From Mesorhizobium sp. BR1-1-16 (lineage in GTDB: Bacteria; Pseudomonadota; Alphaproteobacteria; Rhizobiales; Kaistiaceae): a stretch of DNA of 64,000 bases. Location: NCBI RefSeq assembly GCF_020165495.1, contig NZ_JAIUIE010000012.1, forward strand, positions 87,746-151,745, in the 5' to 3' direction. The notes beneath the pieces were generated by a model. It was given only the letters and a program-made list of their open reading frames with translations, was not told the origin of the DNA and did no database searches. Below, one piece after another: positions 1-8,461 of this stretch. The translations under genes were made by a program, and so were the position numbers. The number at the start of each line of letters is the position of its first letter. Position 1 is the first letter of the stretch.

Positions 1-338
1 ATGCCCTTGTCGGTCGCTTCCTTGAGGGCCGCATTGATGCCCGAGGGATCGGCCGGATTGACGACAATCGCATTGACGCCGGCGCTGATGAGATTGCGGA
101 TGTCCTCGGACTGTCCGGCGGCGTCCGTATTGCGATGAGCGATATTGAGCTTCGCGACCTTGCCGGAGGCGAGCGCCTCGGCCTTGATCGCGCAGATCAT
201 CTCCTCGCGCCAGCCATTGCCCTGCACTGTATTGGAAACGCCGATCGTATAGGTGCCCTGTGCCCAGGACCCCGCGACCGAGGCGAGAAGCGCGGCGCCG
301 GCGAGAAGGCCGAGCCGCAATGCACGTGTGTTCGTCAT
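1..338 (-). CDS. Ribose-type sugar ABC transporter periplasmic binding protein (3' end beyond window)
   Basis: Reading the minus strand from the ATG at 336-338 gives an open frame to the window edge. It begins with a typical signal peptide (charged MTNTRALR, a hydrophobic run, then Ala-X-Ala near residue 26). The mature part contains YTIGVSNTVQGNGW and NLISAGVNAIVVNPADPSG, hallmark segments of the periplasmic-binding-protein-4 (RbsB-like) fold. The product should bind a monosaccharide or polyol in the periplasm and deliver it to a CUT2 importer whose other genes would lie to the left. It is the third gene of the RpiR-controlled operon, 99 nt after the isomerase gene. Only about 112 residues are visible, so the C-terminal lobe and the exact ligand class cannot be judged. 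Confidence 0.85.
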   Translation of the reverse strand, partial: MTNTRALRLGLLAGAALLASVAGSWAQGTYTIGVSNTVQGNGWREEMICAIKAEALASGKVAKLNIAHRNTDAAGQSEDIRNLISAGVNAIVVNPADPSGINAALKEATDKG

Positions 339-437
339 GGATGTTTCCTCCGCTGTTGTATCGTTCGACTTGGTCCCGCCCCGGACCGGGTCGGTGTTGT
401 TGCTCTTTTCGGCCCGGTCACTTTCGCCTGCCGCCGG

Positions 438-1352
438 TCATTTGACCAGCGGGCTCAGAACATCGCGCGCAAGCAGGAAGCCGCGCTTCACCTTCTCCTC
501 GCTGCCCTCGAACTGCCGATCCTCGTGCTCGATGACGATCGGGCCGTCATAGCCAGCGCGGTAGAGGCCGGAGAAGAAGCCCGGCCAGTCGACTTCGCCG
601 AGCCCCGGCATACGGGGCACCTGCCAGCCGATGCCGGCCGAGAGGATGCCACGCTCATAGAGGCCGTCGCGATCGATCATCAGGTCCTTGGCATGCACAT
701 GCGCCATATGCGGACCGAACTCACGAATGAACCGCGCCTGGTCGATCATCTGCCAGACGAGATGCGAGGGATCGAAATTCATGCCGATCTCGCCGCCGAA
801 CGCCTCGATGATCCGCCGCCAGATGACCGGCGCATAGGCAATGTTGTGCCCGCCTGGCCATTCGTCCTGGCTGAAGATCATCGGGCAATTCTCGATCGCG
901 ATACGAACGCCATTATCGCGCGCATGGGCGGCGATCGCCGGCCAGATGGTCATCGCGTCCTGCCAGTTGGCATCGACCGATTTCGCGGCATCGCCGCCAA
1001 GGAAGGTGTTGACCAGCGGCACGCCGATGCACCCGGCGGCAGAAATGACTGTCTTCAGATGGTCGATGACCGCTGCGCGATGCGCCGGATCGGGATGAAG
1101 CGGGTTTGGATAATAGCCGAGCGCCGAGATCGTGACGCCCTTCTCGCCGAGTTCGGCGACGAGTTCCCGCCCTTCCGAGGCCGAGATCGCGGCGACGTCG
1201 ATATGAACGGTGCCGGCATAGCGGCGGGTCGGCCCGGACGTCTTTGGCCAGCAGGCGACTTCGAGCACGCCGAAACCATTCGCACCCGCCCAGTCGGCGA
1301 CCGCGGTGAGCGGCAGATCCGGAAATGGCGCCGTCAGCAATCCGAGCTTCAT
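438..1352 (-). CDS. Sugar phosphate isomerase/epimerase (xylose isomerase-like TIM barrel)
   Basis: The 304-residue protein starts at MKLGLLTAPF, where GGAGGG stands just before the ATG; a longer in-frame extension lacks this support. It has the AP-endonuclease-2/xylose-isomerase-like barrel: GFGVLEVACWP near the N terminus, VRIAIENCP (metal-ligand Glu strand), MNFDPSHLVWQ, HAKD and VIEHEDRQFEG near the C terminus, each carrying the expected acidic or His metal ligands. Such proteins isomerise or epimerise keto sugars, often inositol or uronate derivatives. The upstream gene for a polyol/uronate dehydrogenase ends 19 nt before this start, so the two probably act consecutively on one imported sugar. 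The substrate cannot be read from the sequence. Confidence 0.85.
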   Translation of the reverse strand: MKLGLLTAPFPDLPLTAVADWAGANGFGVLEVACWPKTSGPTRRYAGTVHIDVAAISASEGRELVAELGEKGVTISALGYYPNPLHPDPAHRAAVIDHLKTVISAAGCIGVPLVNTFLGGDAAKSVDANWQDAMTIWPAIAAHARDNGVRIAIENCPMIFSQDEWPGGHNIAYAPVIWRRIIEAFGGEIGMNFDPSHLVWQMIDQARFIREFGPHMAHVHAKDLMIDRDGLYERGILSAGIGWQVPRMPGLGEVDWPGFFSGLYRAGYDGPIVIEHEDRQFEGSEEKVKRGFLLARDVLSPLVK

Positions 1353-1371
1353 GTTGTCGTTCCCTCCAGCA

Positions 1372-2892
1372 TCATGCGTCCTGCCAGCCCTCATGCGCCA
1401 TGACGCGCCGCACGTGTGCCATCGGATCGGCCCCGAGCAGCCCGCCAAGATGGCGCGTTACTGCCGCACGAAACCGCGGGTCGGCGGCGAGCGGCGGCGC
1501 AAAGATTGCGTCAATGGCGAGGATGCCGTCGGTGAGCCCGGCGGGATCGGCGCCCACGCGATCGGCGATCGCGGCGACACGGCCGGCAAAGGGATCGTCG
1601 GCTGACCAGGCATTGCCGAACCGCGCCGAGGCGCGGACGAGATAGGCCATCCATCCAGCCACGGCGAGCGAGAGAAGCTCGATGCCGGCGCCGGCCGCGA
1701 GACGGTCGCGGATCGGATTGAGCAGGCGCTGGACGATCTTCTGCGAACCGTCGGTGGCGATCTGGTGATTGCGATGCCGGATCGCGGTGTTGCGAAGCCG
1801 CGCAAGGCTCTGTTCGACATAGACCGCCGGGTCGATGCCAGGCACCGGCGCCAGCGTCGGCAGGCTCTCCTCGATCAGCATCCGCCGCGCGAAGCCGGCC
1901 AGCAGCGGATCTGCCATGTCGTCGAATGTGTGCGCGTGAGCGGCGAGGACGCCGAGATAGCAAAGCGACGTCTGCGCGCCGTTGAGAATGCGCATCTTGA
2001 GATGCTCGAACGCCGTGACGTCCTCGACGAAAGTGGCGCCGACGCTGTCAAAGGCGGGGAACGGACCGGCGAAGCGGTTCTCGATCACCCATTGGCGGAA
2101 CGGCTCGCCCACCACCACCGCATCGTCGCGATAGCCGAACTGGTTCTCGACAAAGGCATAGTCTGTCTCGGAGGTCGCCGGGGCGATCCTGTCGACCATC
2201 GTGCCGGGGAAGGAGACATTGGCCTCGATCCAACCCGCGAGCCCTCCCCCGCGCCGCGCCGCAAGCTCCCGAACCACCGCGCCGAGAATGTCGCCATTTG
2301 CCGGAATGTTATCGCAGCTGACGACCGTGACCGGCCGGCCATGGCTGCGCATGCGCAATTCAAGAGCGCGGAGGATCAATCCCGGCAGGCTTGTCGGCGC
2401 TTCCGGATCAGCGAGGTCATGGACGATTTCAGGCCGCGAGGCGTCGAGCGCGCCGGTCGCCGGGGTGTGACAGTAGCCCTTTTCGGTCACGGTCATCGTG
2501 ATGACATCGATGTCCGGCGCGGCGAGCACCGCGAGAGCAGGCGCCGCGCTCTCCTGGCTGTCGGTGACCGACACGATGCTGCCTATCACCCGCGCCGCCA
2601 CACTCTGGTCCTCGCGGATGAGCCTTGTATAGAGCCCCTGCTGGCGGCCGAGCGTTTCGGTGAGCCTTGGCGGACGGATATTGATGCCGGCGATGCCCCA
2701 GCGCGTCGTCCCGCCAGCCAGAAGATCGTCGGTGAATTCAGCCTGATGGGCGCGGTGGAAAGCGCCGACGCCGATATGGGCGATGCCGCGCGTTACGGCT
2801 GCGCGATCATAGGCCGGCCGCGCCACGGCAGCCGGAAGGCTGGTCAGCAGCGCTGGCTGCAAGACTGCGCGCGGATCGCGGGGAGCGCTCAC
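1372..2892 (-). CDS. Mannitol dehydrogenase/fructuronate reductase family protein with altered catalytic motif
   Basis: This is a polyol-specific long-chain dehydrogenase of about 506 residues, which interconverts a ketose or keto-uronate and a polyol or aldonate with NAD(P)H. The N-terminal cofactor region includes IAHIGVGAFHRAHQ (about 38-50); the family segment CDNIPANG is at about 193-200, and NQFGYRDDAVVVGEPF starts the C-terminal domain. The catalytic stretch reads KMRILNGAQ (299-307). Family members normally have Lys-x4-Asn-x2-His, so Lys299 and Asn304 are kept but the His is Gln307 (codon 1972-1974). The start chosen is the GTG at 2890-2892, preceded by GCGAGGG; no ATG gives a family-length protein. 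It follows the RpiR gene with 133 nt between, which hold a candidate operator, and leads the isomerase and binding-protein genes. Confidence 0.85.
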   Translation of the reverse strand: MSAPRDPRAVLQPALLTSLPAAVARPAYDRAAVTRGIAHIGVGAFHRAHQAEFTDDLLAGGTTRWGIAGINIRPPRLTETLGRQQGLYTRLIREDQSVAARVIGSIVSVTDSQESAAPALAVLAAPDIDVITMTVTEKGYCHTPATGALDASRPEIVHDLADPEAPTSLPGLILRALELRMRSHGRPVTVVSCDNIPANGDILGAVVRELAARRGGGLAGWIEANVSFPGTMVDRIAPATSETDYAFVENQFGYRDDAVVVGEPFRQWVIENRFAGPFPAFDSVGATFVEDVTAFEHLKMRILNGAQTSLCYLGVLAAHAHTFDDMADPLLAGFARRMLIEESLPTLAPVPGIDPAVYVEQSLARLRNTAIRHRNHQIATDGSQKIVQRLLNPIRDRLAAGAGIELLSLAVAGWMAYLVRASARFGNAWSADDPFAGRVAAIADRVGADPAGLTDGILAIDAIFAPPLAADPRFRAAVTRHLGGLLGADPMAHVRRVMAHEGWQDA

Positions 2893-2991
2893 CGCGAACC
2901 CTCGCTGCACGCGCACGCCATCACGCGCCGGAACCGATAAGGTCCGCTGCCCCTCAAATGCACGGCTCTCCTCCCAGAGAACGCATTTTCT

Positions 2992-3019
2992 ATTTTCTAG
3001 AATATGGAATGGAAATTCC
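2992..3019. promoter_or_regulatory. Candidate RpiR operator/promoter region before the polyol dehydrogenase gene
   Basis: This AT-rich island in a GC-rich gap contains the palindrome TTCTAGAA (2995-3002) and, next to it, GGAAT-N4-ATTCC (3006-3019). The 12-mer AATGGAAATTCC at 3008-3019 recurs nearly intact (AATGGAAATCC) in the gap on the other side of the RpiR gene. Sharing of a motif by both gaps around a regulator gene is typical for its binding sites, but the link to RpiR is inferred. Confidence 0.45.
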
Positions 3020-3025
3020 CGCCCG

Positions 3026-3967
3026 TCAACGGGCTTGGCGACGGCCGGCGCTCCGTTTCGCCACGACGCCGTGCACCAGCGCCATGCCGACCGAGAGCGA
3101 GGCGGCAAGCGACCGGAAGCCGGCGAAATCGGATTCGATCACTTCGATCCAGCGCGTCGAAAGCGGGATCAGCGGCGAAAATGTGCTGTCGGTAATTGTC
3201 ACGATCTGCGCGCTACGCTCATGCGCGACCGCGACGAGATCGGGCGTTATCGAATTGTAGGGGCTGAAACTGACCGCCAGCAGGGCGTCGCCGCGGCCAA
3301 TGCAGCCGATCTGGTCGAAAGCGGTCGAACCGACATTGTCGACGAGAACGTTCCGTACACCCTGCTGCGACAGCGTCAGCGACAGATAGGCCGTGACCGG
3401 AAAGGCGCGCTTGCTGCCGACGAGATAGATGAGGTCCGCGCCGGCAAGCACCTCGATCATCGCTTCGAAGGAAGCGACATCGAAACTCTCGCCGATACGG
3501 TCGAGCGAAGCGCGTGCGGCAGCGACGATGCCGCCAAGAAAATGAAGCTCAGCATGCGTTTCCGAGCGAGAGGTCGGCTCGGCACGGCCGCGCGCCTCCG
3601 GCCAGGAGCCCTTCACATGATCCTTGAACAGGCCCTGCAGATCCGAAAAGCCGGCGAAGCCGAAGGTCTTGGCAAAGCGCACCAGCGTCGAGGGCTGCAC
3701 GCCGGCCTGCTCGGCCACCTGAACGATCGTGCCGAGCGCGACATCGTCGGGATGCTGCCACAGGAAGATGGCGACCTGGCGCAGCCGCTTTGGAAAATGC
3801 AGCGTGCCCGAGGCGAGGACGGCCCGCAATTCCTCATAGGTGCGCGGTTTGGTGTAGCCGAGCGCCGATTTACGGCCCGAGGCTTCGCCCTCGACCTCGT
3901 CGCGGATCTCGCGCGGCGGCTCCGCGCCTCGGGCAGGCTTCGCATCGGCCTTCTTGCGTTCCGCCAT
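3026..3967 (-). CDS. RpiR/MurR family transcriptional regulator
   Basis: The 313-residue protein has a charged, probably disordered N-terminal tail of about 40 residues. An HTH_6 domain follows at about 41-115 (LRQVAIFLWQHPDDVALGTIVQVAEQAGVQPSTLVRFAKTFGF as its core). A C-terminal SIS sugar-phosphate-binding domain lies at about 150-290 (ADLIYLVGSKRAFPVTAYL; GDALLAVSFSPY; IVTITDS). Such regulators sense a phosphosugar and control adjacent catabolic genes. It lies between the downstream dehydrogenase operon and a divergent Gfo/Idh/MocA gene, and a shared motif sits in both gaps, so it probably controls both. The ATG at 3965-3967 is the first in frame and gives a normal family length. Confidence 0.92.
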   Translation of the reverse strand: MAERKKADAKPARGAEPPREIRDEVEGEASGRKSALGYTKPRTYEELRAVLASGTLHFPKRLRQVAIFLWQHPDDVALGTIVQVAEQAGVQPSTLVRFAKTFGFAGFSDLQGLFKDHVKGSWPEARGRAEPTSRSETHAELHFLGGIVAAARASLDRIGESFDVASFEAMIEVLAGADLIYLVGSKRAFPVTAYLSLTLSQQGVRNVLVDNVGSTAFDQIGCIGRGDALLAVSFSPYNSITPDLVAVAHERSAQIVTITDSTFSPLIPLSTRWIEVIESDFAGFRSLAASLSVGMALVHGVVAKRSAGRRQAR

Positions 3968-4029
3968 GCCATCTCCCCTTCCGGCCGCAGGATCGGCCGG
4001 GGCGAAATCGAAGCTATAGCGGCACGATC

Positions 4030-4066
4030 ATTTCGCAATCTCAAAAATGGAAATCCTCTTCGAAAT
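4030..4066. promoter_or_regulatory. Candidate RpiR operator in the divergent gap
   Basis: The 152-nt gap between the RpiR gene and the divergent oxidoreductase gene holds AATGGAAATCC at 4046-4056, nearly identical to the motif at 3008-3019. It is bracketed by the inverted arms ATTTCG (4030-4035) and CGAAAT (4061-4066). The position suits control of either promoter. That RpiR binds here is inference. Confidence 0.4.
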
Positions 4067-4119
4067 TGACGCCCGGCCGGCTATCGTCAACCGAACGGAA
4101 GATGAGAGGGAGGTTGAAC

Positions 4120-5304
4120 ATGGTCTATGCCACCGCCGATGGCGCGCAGCAGCAGCGGCTTCGGGTCGGCATGGTGGGCGGTGGACAGGGCGCCTTCATC
4201 GGCGCCGTGCATCGCCTCGCCATGCGGCTCGACGACCGGATCGCCCTGGTCGCCGGCGCCCTGTCGTCACATCCCGACACCGCCGCAGCATCGGCCGCCG
4301 AGCTCGGCATTGCGCCGGACCGTGCCTATGCCGACTACCGCGCCATGGCGGCCGCCGAGGCCGGCAGGCCCGACGGCATCGAAGCCGTCGTGATCGTGAC
4401 GCCGAACCATCTGCATGCGCCCATCGCCACCGCCTTCCTCGAGGCCGGCATCGACGTCATCTGCGACAAGCCGCTCTCGACGACGCTTCCCGAGGCGGAA
4501 GCGCTGGTCGCGCTGACGGCCGCCCGCAACCGCAAATTCATCGTGACGCTCAACAACACGGGCTATGCGATGGTCCGTCAGGCGCGCGAAATGGTGGCAG
4601 CTGGCGAACTCGGCGAGATCGTCGCCATCCACGCCGCCTATATCCAGGATTGGCTGACATTGCCGATCGACGCCGAGGGCCAGAAGCAGGCCGAATGGCG
4701 CACCGACCCCGCCCGCGCCGGCGAATCCGCGGTCCTCGCCGATATCGGCGTGCACGCCTTTAATCTCGCTGCCTTCATCTCGGGTCGTCAGGCCGAAGCG
4801 GTGTCGGCCGATCTCTTCACGGCGGTGCCGGGCCGCCGGCTCGACGACAACGCCCATCTCCTCGTCCGCTGGACAGGCGGCGCGCGCGGAACACTGATCG
4901 CAAGCCAGACTTCGCCCGGCCACTACAACGATCTCTCCGTGCGCATTCACGGCTCGAAGGCGAGCCTCGAATGGCGCGGCACGGCGCCGGAGGAACTGCG
5001 CCACGCCCGCTATGGCGAGGAAGCGCGGACCATCATCCGCGGCGGCTTCGGCTCGGCTGGCGAGGCGCAGCGCGTCTCGCGCATGCCGGCCGCCCATCCC
5101 GAGGGTTATATCGAGGCGTTCGCCAACCTTTATCGGGACGCCGCCGAGATCATCCGCGCGCACAGGGGCAAGGGCGAGATTGCGGCCGGCCGCGCCAGCT
5201 TTGTGCCTGACGTCGTCGACGGCGCCCGCGGCGTCAAATTCGTCGCCGCCGCGGTGGCATCGGCCAAAGGCGGCGGCGCCTGGACGCCAGCCGCCCTGGA
5301 TTGA
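4120..5304 (+). CDS. Gfo/Idh/MocA family NAD(P)-dependent oxidoreductase
   Basis: The 394-residue protein starts at MVYATADG, preceded by GAGGGAGG; an in-frame upstream extension has no such site. The Rossmann motif VGMVGGGQGAFIGAVH is at about 16-31 and the signature Glu/Asp-Lys-Pro is present as ICDKPLSTT, where the Lys is catalytic in the family. An alpha/beta C-terminal domain follows, with DIGVHAFNLAAF carrying the usual His. These enzymes oxidise or reduce a hydroxyl of a cyclic sugar, inositol or dimeric glycoside. It diverges from the RpiR regulator gene and converges on the ThuA-like gene with only 8 nt between stops. The family is certain; the substrate is not. Confidence 0.9.
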   Translation: MVYATADGAQQQRLRVGMVGGGQGAFIGAVHRLAMRLDDRIALVAGALSSHPDTAAASAAELGIAPDRAYADYRAMAAAEAGRPDGIEAVVIVTPNHLHAPIATAFLEAGIDVICDKPLSTTLPEAEALVALTAARNRKFIVTLNNTGYAMVRQAREMVAAGELGEIVAIHAAYIQDWLTLPIDAEGQKQAEWRTDPARAGESAVLADIGVHAFNLAAFISGRQAEAVSADLFTAVPGRRLDDNAHLLVRWTGGARGTLIASQTSPGHYNDLSVRIHGSKASLEWRGTAPEELRHARYGEEARTIIRGGFGSAGEAQRVSRMPAAHPEGYIEAFANLYRDAAEIIRAHRGKGEIAAGRASFVPDVVDGARGVKFVAAAVASAKGGGAWTPAALD

Positions 5305-5312
5305 TCAGCGCC

Positions 5313-5957
5313 TCAGCGCGCGGCCCAAAGGAGGCCGCGGCGGACGATCGTCTTCATTTCGGGAACCTCGAACTCGCTCGCGACATGGCCGAGCGAGGAA
5401 TAGAAGACGCGTCCCTCGCCATAGCGCCGCTTCCAGACCACCGGCATCACCGTGCCGTCGATCCATGAAGCATGATCGCCATTGAACGTCGTGGTCGCGA
5501 GGACCTCGTTCGAAGGATCGACATGCATGTAGTACTGCTCGGAGCGGTAGGGGAAGCGCGCCGGGATGCCTTCCATGATCGGATCTTCGGGCTTCACCAC
5601 GTCGACATGGTAGTCGATGATGTTGCCCGGATGGGCGACCCACTGGCCGCCGACCATGAACTGATATTCGGTCGCGTCGCGGAACGCGTCGCCCATGCCG
5701 CCATGATAGCCGCCGAGGCCGACGCCGCCCTTGACGGCCCGGGTGAGGTTCTCGAGTTCTTCCTTCTCGATCTTCGACATCGTGAAGATCGGAACGATCA
5801 GCGACAGATCGGCAATCGAGGGATCGGCGAAGGCCTCTGTCGTGTTCTCGACATAGACCTTGAAACCTTCCTCCTCGAGCATTGCCGCAATCACCTTGGA
5901 GCCCTGTTCGGGCTCATGCCCGCTCCAGCCGCCCCAGACGATCAGTGCCTCGCGCAT
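5313..5957 (-). CDS. ThuA-like domain protein
   Basis: The 214-residue protein starts at MREALIVWGGWSGHEP, with GGAAGGA upstream; a start seven codons earlier is less well placed. It has the ThuA (class I glutamine-amidotransferase-like) fold: strand and turn VWGGWSGHEPEQG, then GGVGLGGYHGGMGDAF in the nucleophile-elbow region, and HVDPSNEVLATTTFNG near the end. In rhizobia ThuA works with a Gfo/Idh/MocA partner (ThuB) on 3-keto derivatives of disaccharides such as trehalose. Here the next gene upstream in the same direction, 22 nt away, encodes such an oxidoreductase, so a pair acting on a keto-glycoside is likely. The actual sugar is unknown. Confidence 0.82.
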   Translation of the reverse strand: MREALIVWGGWSGHEPEQGSKVIAAMLEEEGFKVYVENTTEAFADPSIADLSLIVPIFTMSKIEKEELENLTRAVKGGVGLGGYHGGMGDAFRDATEYQFMVGGQWVAHPGNIIDYHVDVVKPEDPIMEGIPARFPYRSEQYYMHVDPSNEVLATTTFNGDHASWIDGTVMPVVWKRRYGEGRVFYSSLGHVASEFEVPEMKTIVRRGLLWAAR

Positions 5958-5979
5958 GGTCTTGTCCTTCCTGTCCAAA

Positions 5980-7074
5980 TCAGCCGAAAATTCCGGGGCC
6001 GACCGGAAGCGGCGCCGGCCGCTCCGGCCGCGTCGTCATCGCGATGTGCCGGCCCTCGTCGGAGGAGCGCTGGAACGCTTCCATCACTTCAAGCACGTGG
6101 AAGGCAAGATCACCGTTCGCACGATGCGGCCGGCCGGTGCGGATGGCATCGGCCATGTCGGCGACACCGATGACGCGGAAATTTCCGTCGGCATAGGCAT
6201 GTTCCGTCGGCACCGATTTCCAGTCATCCGACGCCGTTGCCAGCATGATTTCGCCGCCGAAATGATTGGGATCCGGCACCAGCAACGAGGCATTCGAGCC
6301 ATAGAGCTCGATCGGGCTGTGGCGATGCCGGGGCACGTCGAAGCTCATGGCGATCGAGACGACCGCACCCGAAACGAATTTCATCGTGCCGGCAACGTGG
6401 GTCGCGACTTCGACCGGGATCTTCGTCCCCTTCAGCGGTTCGGAGGTCACGAGGCGTTCGTCGCGCAGCTTGGTGGCGACGCCCGCGACGCTCTCGACCG
6501 GGCCGAGCAGGTTGACGAGGCTGGTCACATAATAGGGGCCCATGTCGAGCATCGGCCCGCCGCCGTCGAGATAATAGAAGGCGGGATTGGGGTGCCAGCG
6601 CTCATGACCCGGGCACATGAAGAAGGCCGTGCCGCCGAGCGGCGTGCCGATGGCGCCCTCATCGACCAGCTTGCGCGAGGTCTGCTGTGCACCGCCGAAG
6701 AAGGTGTCTGGCGCCGCGCCGATGCGCACGCCTTTGGCCTTCGCCGCCTCGACGAGCTTCTTCGCCTCTGCCGTCGCAATGCCGAGCGGCTTCTCTGAGT
6801 GGACATGCTTGCCGGCAGCGACGGCGCGGAGGCCGACTTCGACATGCGCCTTGGGAATGGTGAGATTGACGATGATCTCGATCGCGGGATCGGCGAGCAT
6901 CGCGTCGATCGACATGGCCTTCAGGCCAAATTCCGACGCCCGCGCCTCTGCCGCCGCGGCATTGAGATCGGCGACGCCGCGCACGTCGAGCAGCGGAAAG
7001 CCCCGCGCCGCCTTGAGATAGGCGGCGCTGATATTGCCGCAGCCGATGAAGCCGATCCCGACCCGATCCGTCAT
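5980..7074 (-). CDS. Gfo/Idh/MocA family oxidoreductase (ThuB-like)
   Basis: The 364-residue protein opens with the Rossmann motif GIGFIGCGNISAAYLKAA (about 6-23). It carries the conserved SEKPLGIATAEAKKLVEAA (Glu-Lys-Pro, about 94-97) and DMGPYYVTSLVNLLG with the conserved Asp and Gly of the second domain. It should oxidise a sugar hydroxyl with NAD(P) in the cytoplasm. It sits between the ROK regulator gene, 39 nt upstream, and the ThuA-like gene, 22 nt downstream, and is probably co-transcribed with both. With the divergent CUT1 importer this forms a sugar uptake and oxidation module. Confidence 0.92.
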   Translation of the reverse strand: MTDRVGIGFIGCGNISAAYLKAARGFPLLDVRGVADLNAAAAEARASEFGLKAMSIDAMLADPAIEIIVNLTIPKAHVEVGLRAVAAGKHVHSEKPLGIATAEAKKLVEAAKAKGVRIGAAPDTFFGGAQQTSRKLVDEGAIGTPLGGTAFFMCPGHERWHPNPAFYYLDGGGPMLDMGPYYVTSLVNLLGPVESVAGVATKLRDERLVTSEPLKGTKIPVEVATHVAGTMKFVSGAVVSIAMSFDVPRHRHSPIELYGSNASLLVPDPNHFGGEIMLATASDDWKSVPTEHAYADGNFRVIGVADMADAIRTGRPHRANGDLAFHVLEVMEAFQRSSDEGRHIAMTTRPERPAPLPVGPGIFG

Positions 7075-7113
7075 GCTCTGTACCTCCTCGAAAATCTATG
7101 CCGGCTGGCCGCA

Positions 7114-8331
7114 TCAGCGATGCGGCGCCGGTCCCGTTGTTCCCCAAGGCGCGCCGTAGAGATCGCGCAGCGTCATCGCCGCCGCTCCGCGCGCCCAGAT
7201 ATCCTCAGTCCATTCATGCACCACCAGATCGGCCACATCGGCAAGACTCGGCGGCAACAGGGCCGCGACCGTCTCGCGCAGCGGCGCGACCAGCGCGTCG
7301 CCGGCGGCAAGTGCCGGCCCCGCCAGGATCACTTTTGGCGGCGCGAAGAGGACGATCAGGTTGGCGATGGCGAAACCAAGCGCCTCGCCGGCGGCGCGCA
7401 GCAGGGCAACGATCGCCGGATCGCCCGCCTTGGCGCGCTCAAGCACCTTTTCCATGCCGCGGCCAAGGCGGAACGCATGCTCATGCTCCGTCCCGGCCAA
7501 GGCGGCGCGTGCATCGGAGAGAAGGCTTTCTTCCGACGCGATCGAGGCGAGGCGGACGAGACCATTGCCGTTCGGCGGCCGGGCGAGAAGGTCGCCCAGA
7601 TCCGGACCGAGCCCGTTGGCGCCACGGAACAATTCGCCCTTGTGGAGAATACCAAGCCCGAGGCCGAGTTCCACCGAGACGACGAGGAAGTCATCAAGAC
7701 CCCGCGCCTGTCCGAACCAATGCTCGGCCAGCGTCACCAGGTTGACGTCGCTGTCGATCGTCGCAACCACGCCGTCGAGCCGCTGCGTCAGCTCAGCCGC
7801 CAGCGGAATGTCGCGCTCGCCGAAAAGCGGGCTGGCGCGGCAGATGCCGGCGCCACGCTCGACCACGCCGGGAATGCCGACGCAGACGCCTGAAATCTGG
7901 CTGAGTTCGAGGCCTGCATCGGCGACGCAGCGCCTTATCCCGTCCTCGATCAGATCGACGGCCACCGGTACGGAATGGCGCCCGACGCGCACGGGCAGCG
8001 TCAGGCTGGCACGGACGTCAGCGCGGAAATTGGTGGTGGCAATCGTGATGCGGTCCGGCGCGATGCGAGCACCGACGACATGCGCGGCATCCGGATTGAG
8101 GTCGAGCAGGACGCGCGGCCGGCCCCTTGCGGCGTCGCGGATGCCGCCGAGCTGGTGTGTGATCACGAGCCCGTCATCGAGCAGGGCGCCCGTGATCGCC
8201 GACACCGTCGTCGCCGAGAGATCTGTCCGGTCGCAAATCTCGACACGCGCAATCGGCCCGAACCGACGAATCGCGTCCATCACATGGAAGCGATTGATCG
8301 CGCGCATCAATTCGGGATCGGCGGTTTTCAT
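7114..8331 (-). CDS. ROK family transcriptional regulator lacking the usual zinc motif
   Basis: The 405-residue protein has an N-terminal winged helix (MDAIRRFGPIARVEICDRTDLSATTVSAITGALLDDGLV as its core, about 18-56) joined to an actin-like ROK domain (IATIDSDVNLVTLAEHWFG; VSVELGLGLGILHKGELFRGANG). NagC/XylR-type proteins of this kind repress sugar genes until an inducer binds. In most ROK proteins the next segment carries a His and three Cys that bind zinc, then Gly-Cys-Leu-Glu. Here the corresponding stretch is GPDLGDLLARPPNGNGLVRL, with no Cys or His, so inducer recognition may differ. The gene diverges from a sugar importer operon and leads the two enzyme genes downstream, and probably regulates both units. 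Confidence 0.88.
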   Translation of the reverse strand: MKTADPELMRAINRFHVMDAIRRFGPIARVEICDRTDLSATTVSAITGALLDDGLVITHQLGGIRDAARGRPRVLLDLNPDAAHVVGARIAPDRITIATTNFRADVRASLTLPVRVGRHSVPVAVDLIEDGIRRCVADAGLELSQISGVCVGIPGVVERGAGICRASPLFGERDIPLAAELTQRLDGVVATIDSDVNLVTLAEHWFGQARGLDDFLVVSVELGLGLGILHKGELFRGANGLGPDLGDLLARPPNGNGLVRLASIASEESLLSDARAALAGTEHEHAFRLGRGMEKVLERAKAGDPAIVALLRAAGEALGFAIANLIVLFAPPKVILAGPALAAGDALVAPLRETVAALLPPSLADVADLVVHEWTEDIWARGAAAMTLRDLYGAPWGTTGPAPHR

Positions 8332-8461
8332 CGGGCGGGTGTCATTTAATCCGGGTCAGGCAGTTATTCTCATCCCGCCAAGAACGTGTCAACGGCACAT
8401 TGCCGTGTTGCAGGGCAGCATTTCTCACCTCCCCTTGACAGCCATCGGCAAACGGGACCAG

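Noticed and set aside
135..1403. Long plus-strand open frame opposite the binding-protein and isomerase genes
   Set aside because: High-GC shadow: it runs antisense to two genes with clear family motifs, has Arg/Pro/Ala-rich sequence and no ribosome binding site.
1765..2940. 391-codon plus-strand frame opposite the polyol dehydrogenase gene
   Set aside because: Antisense shadow of a gene with conserved motifs; no domain or start signal of its own.
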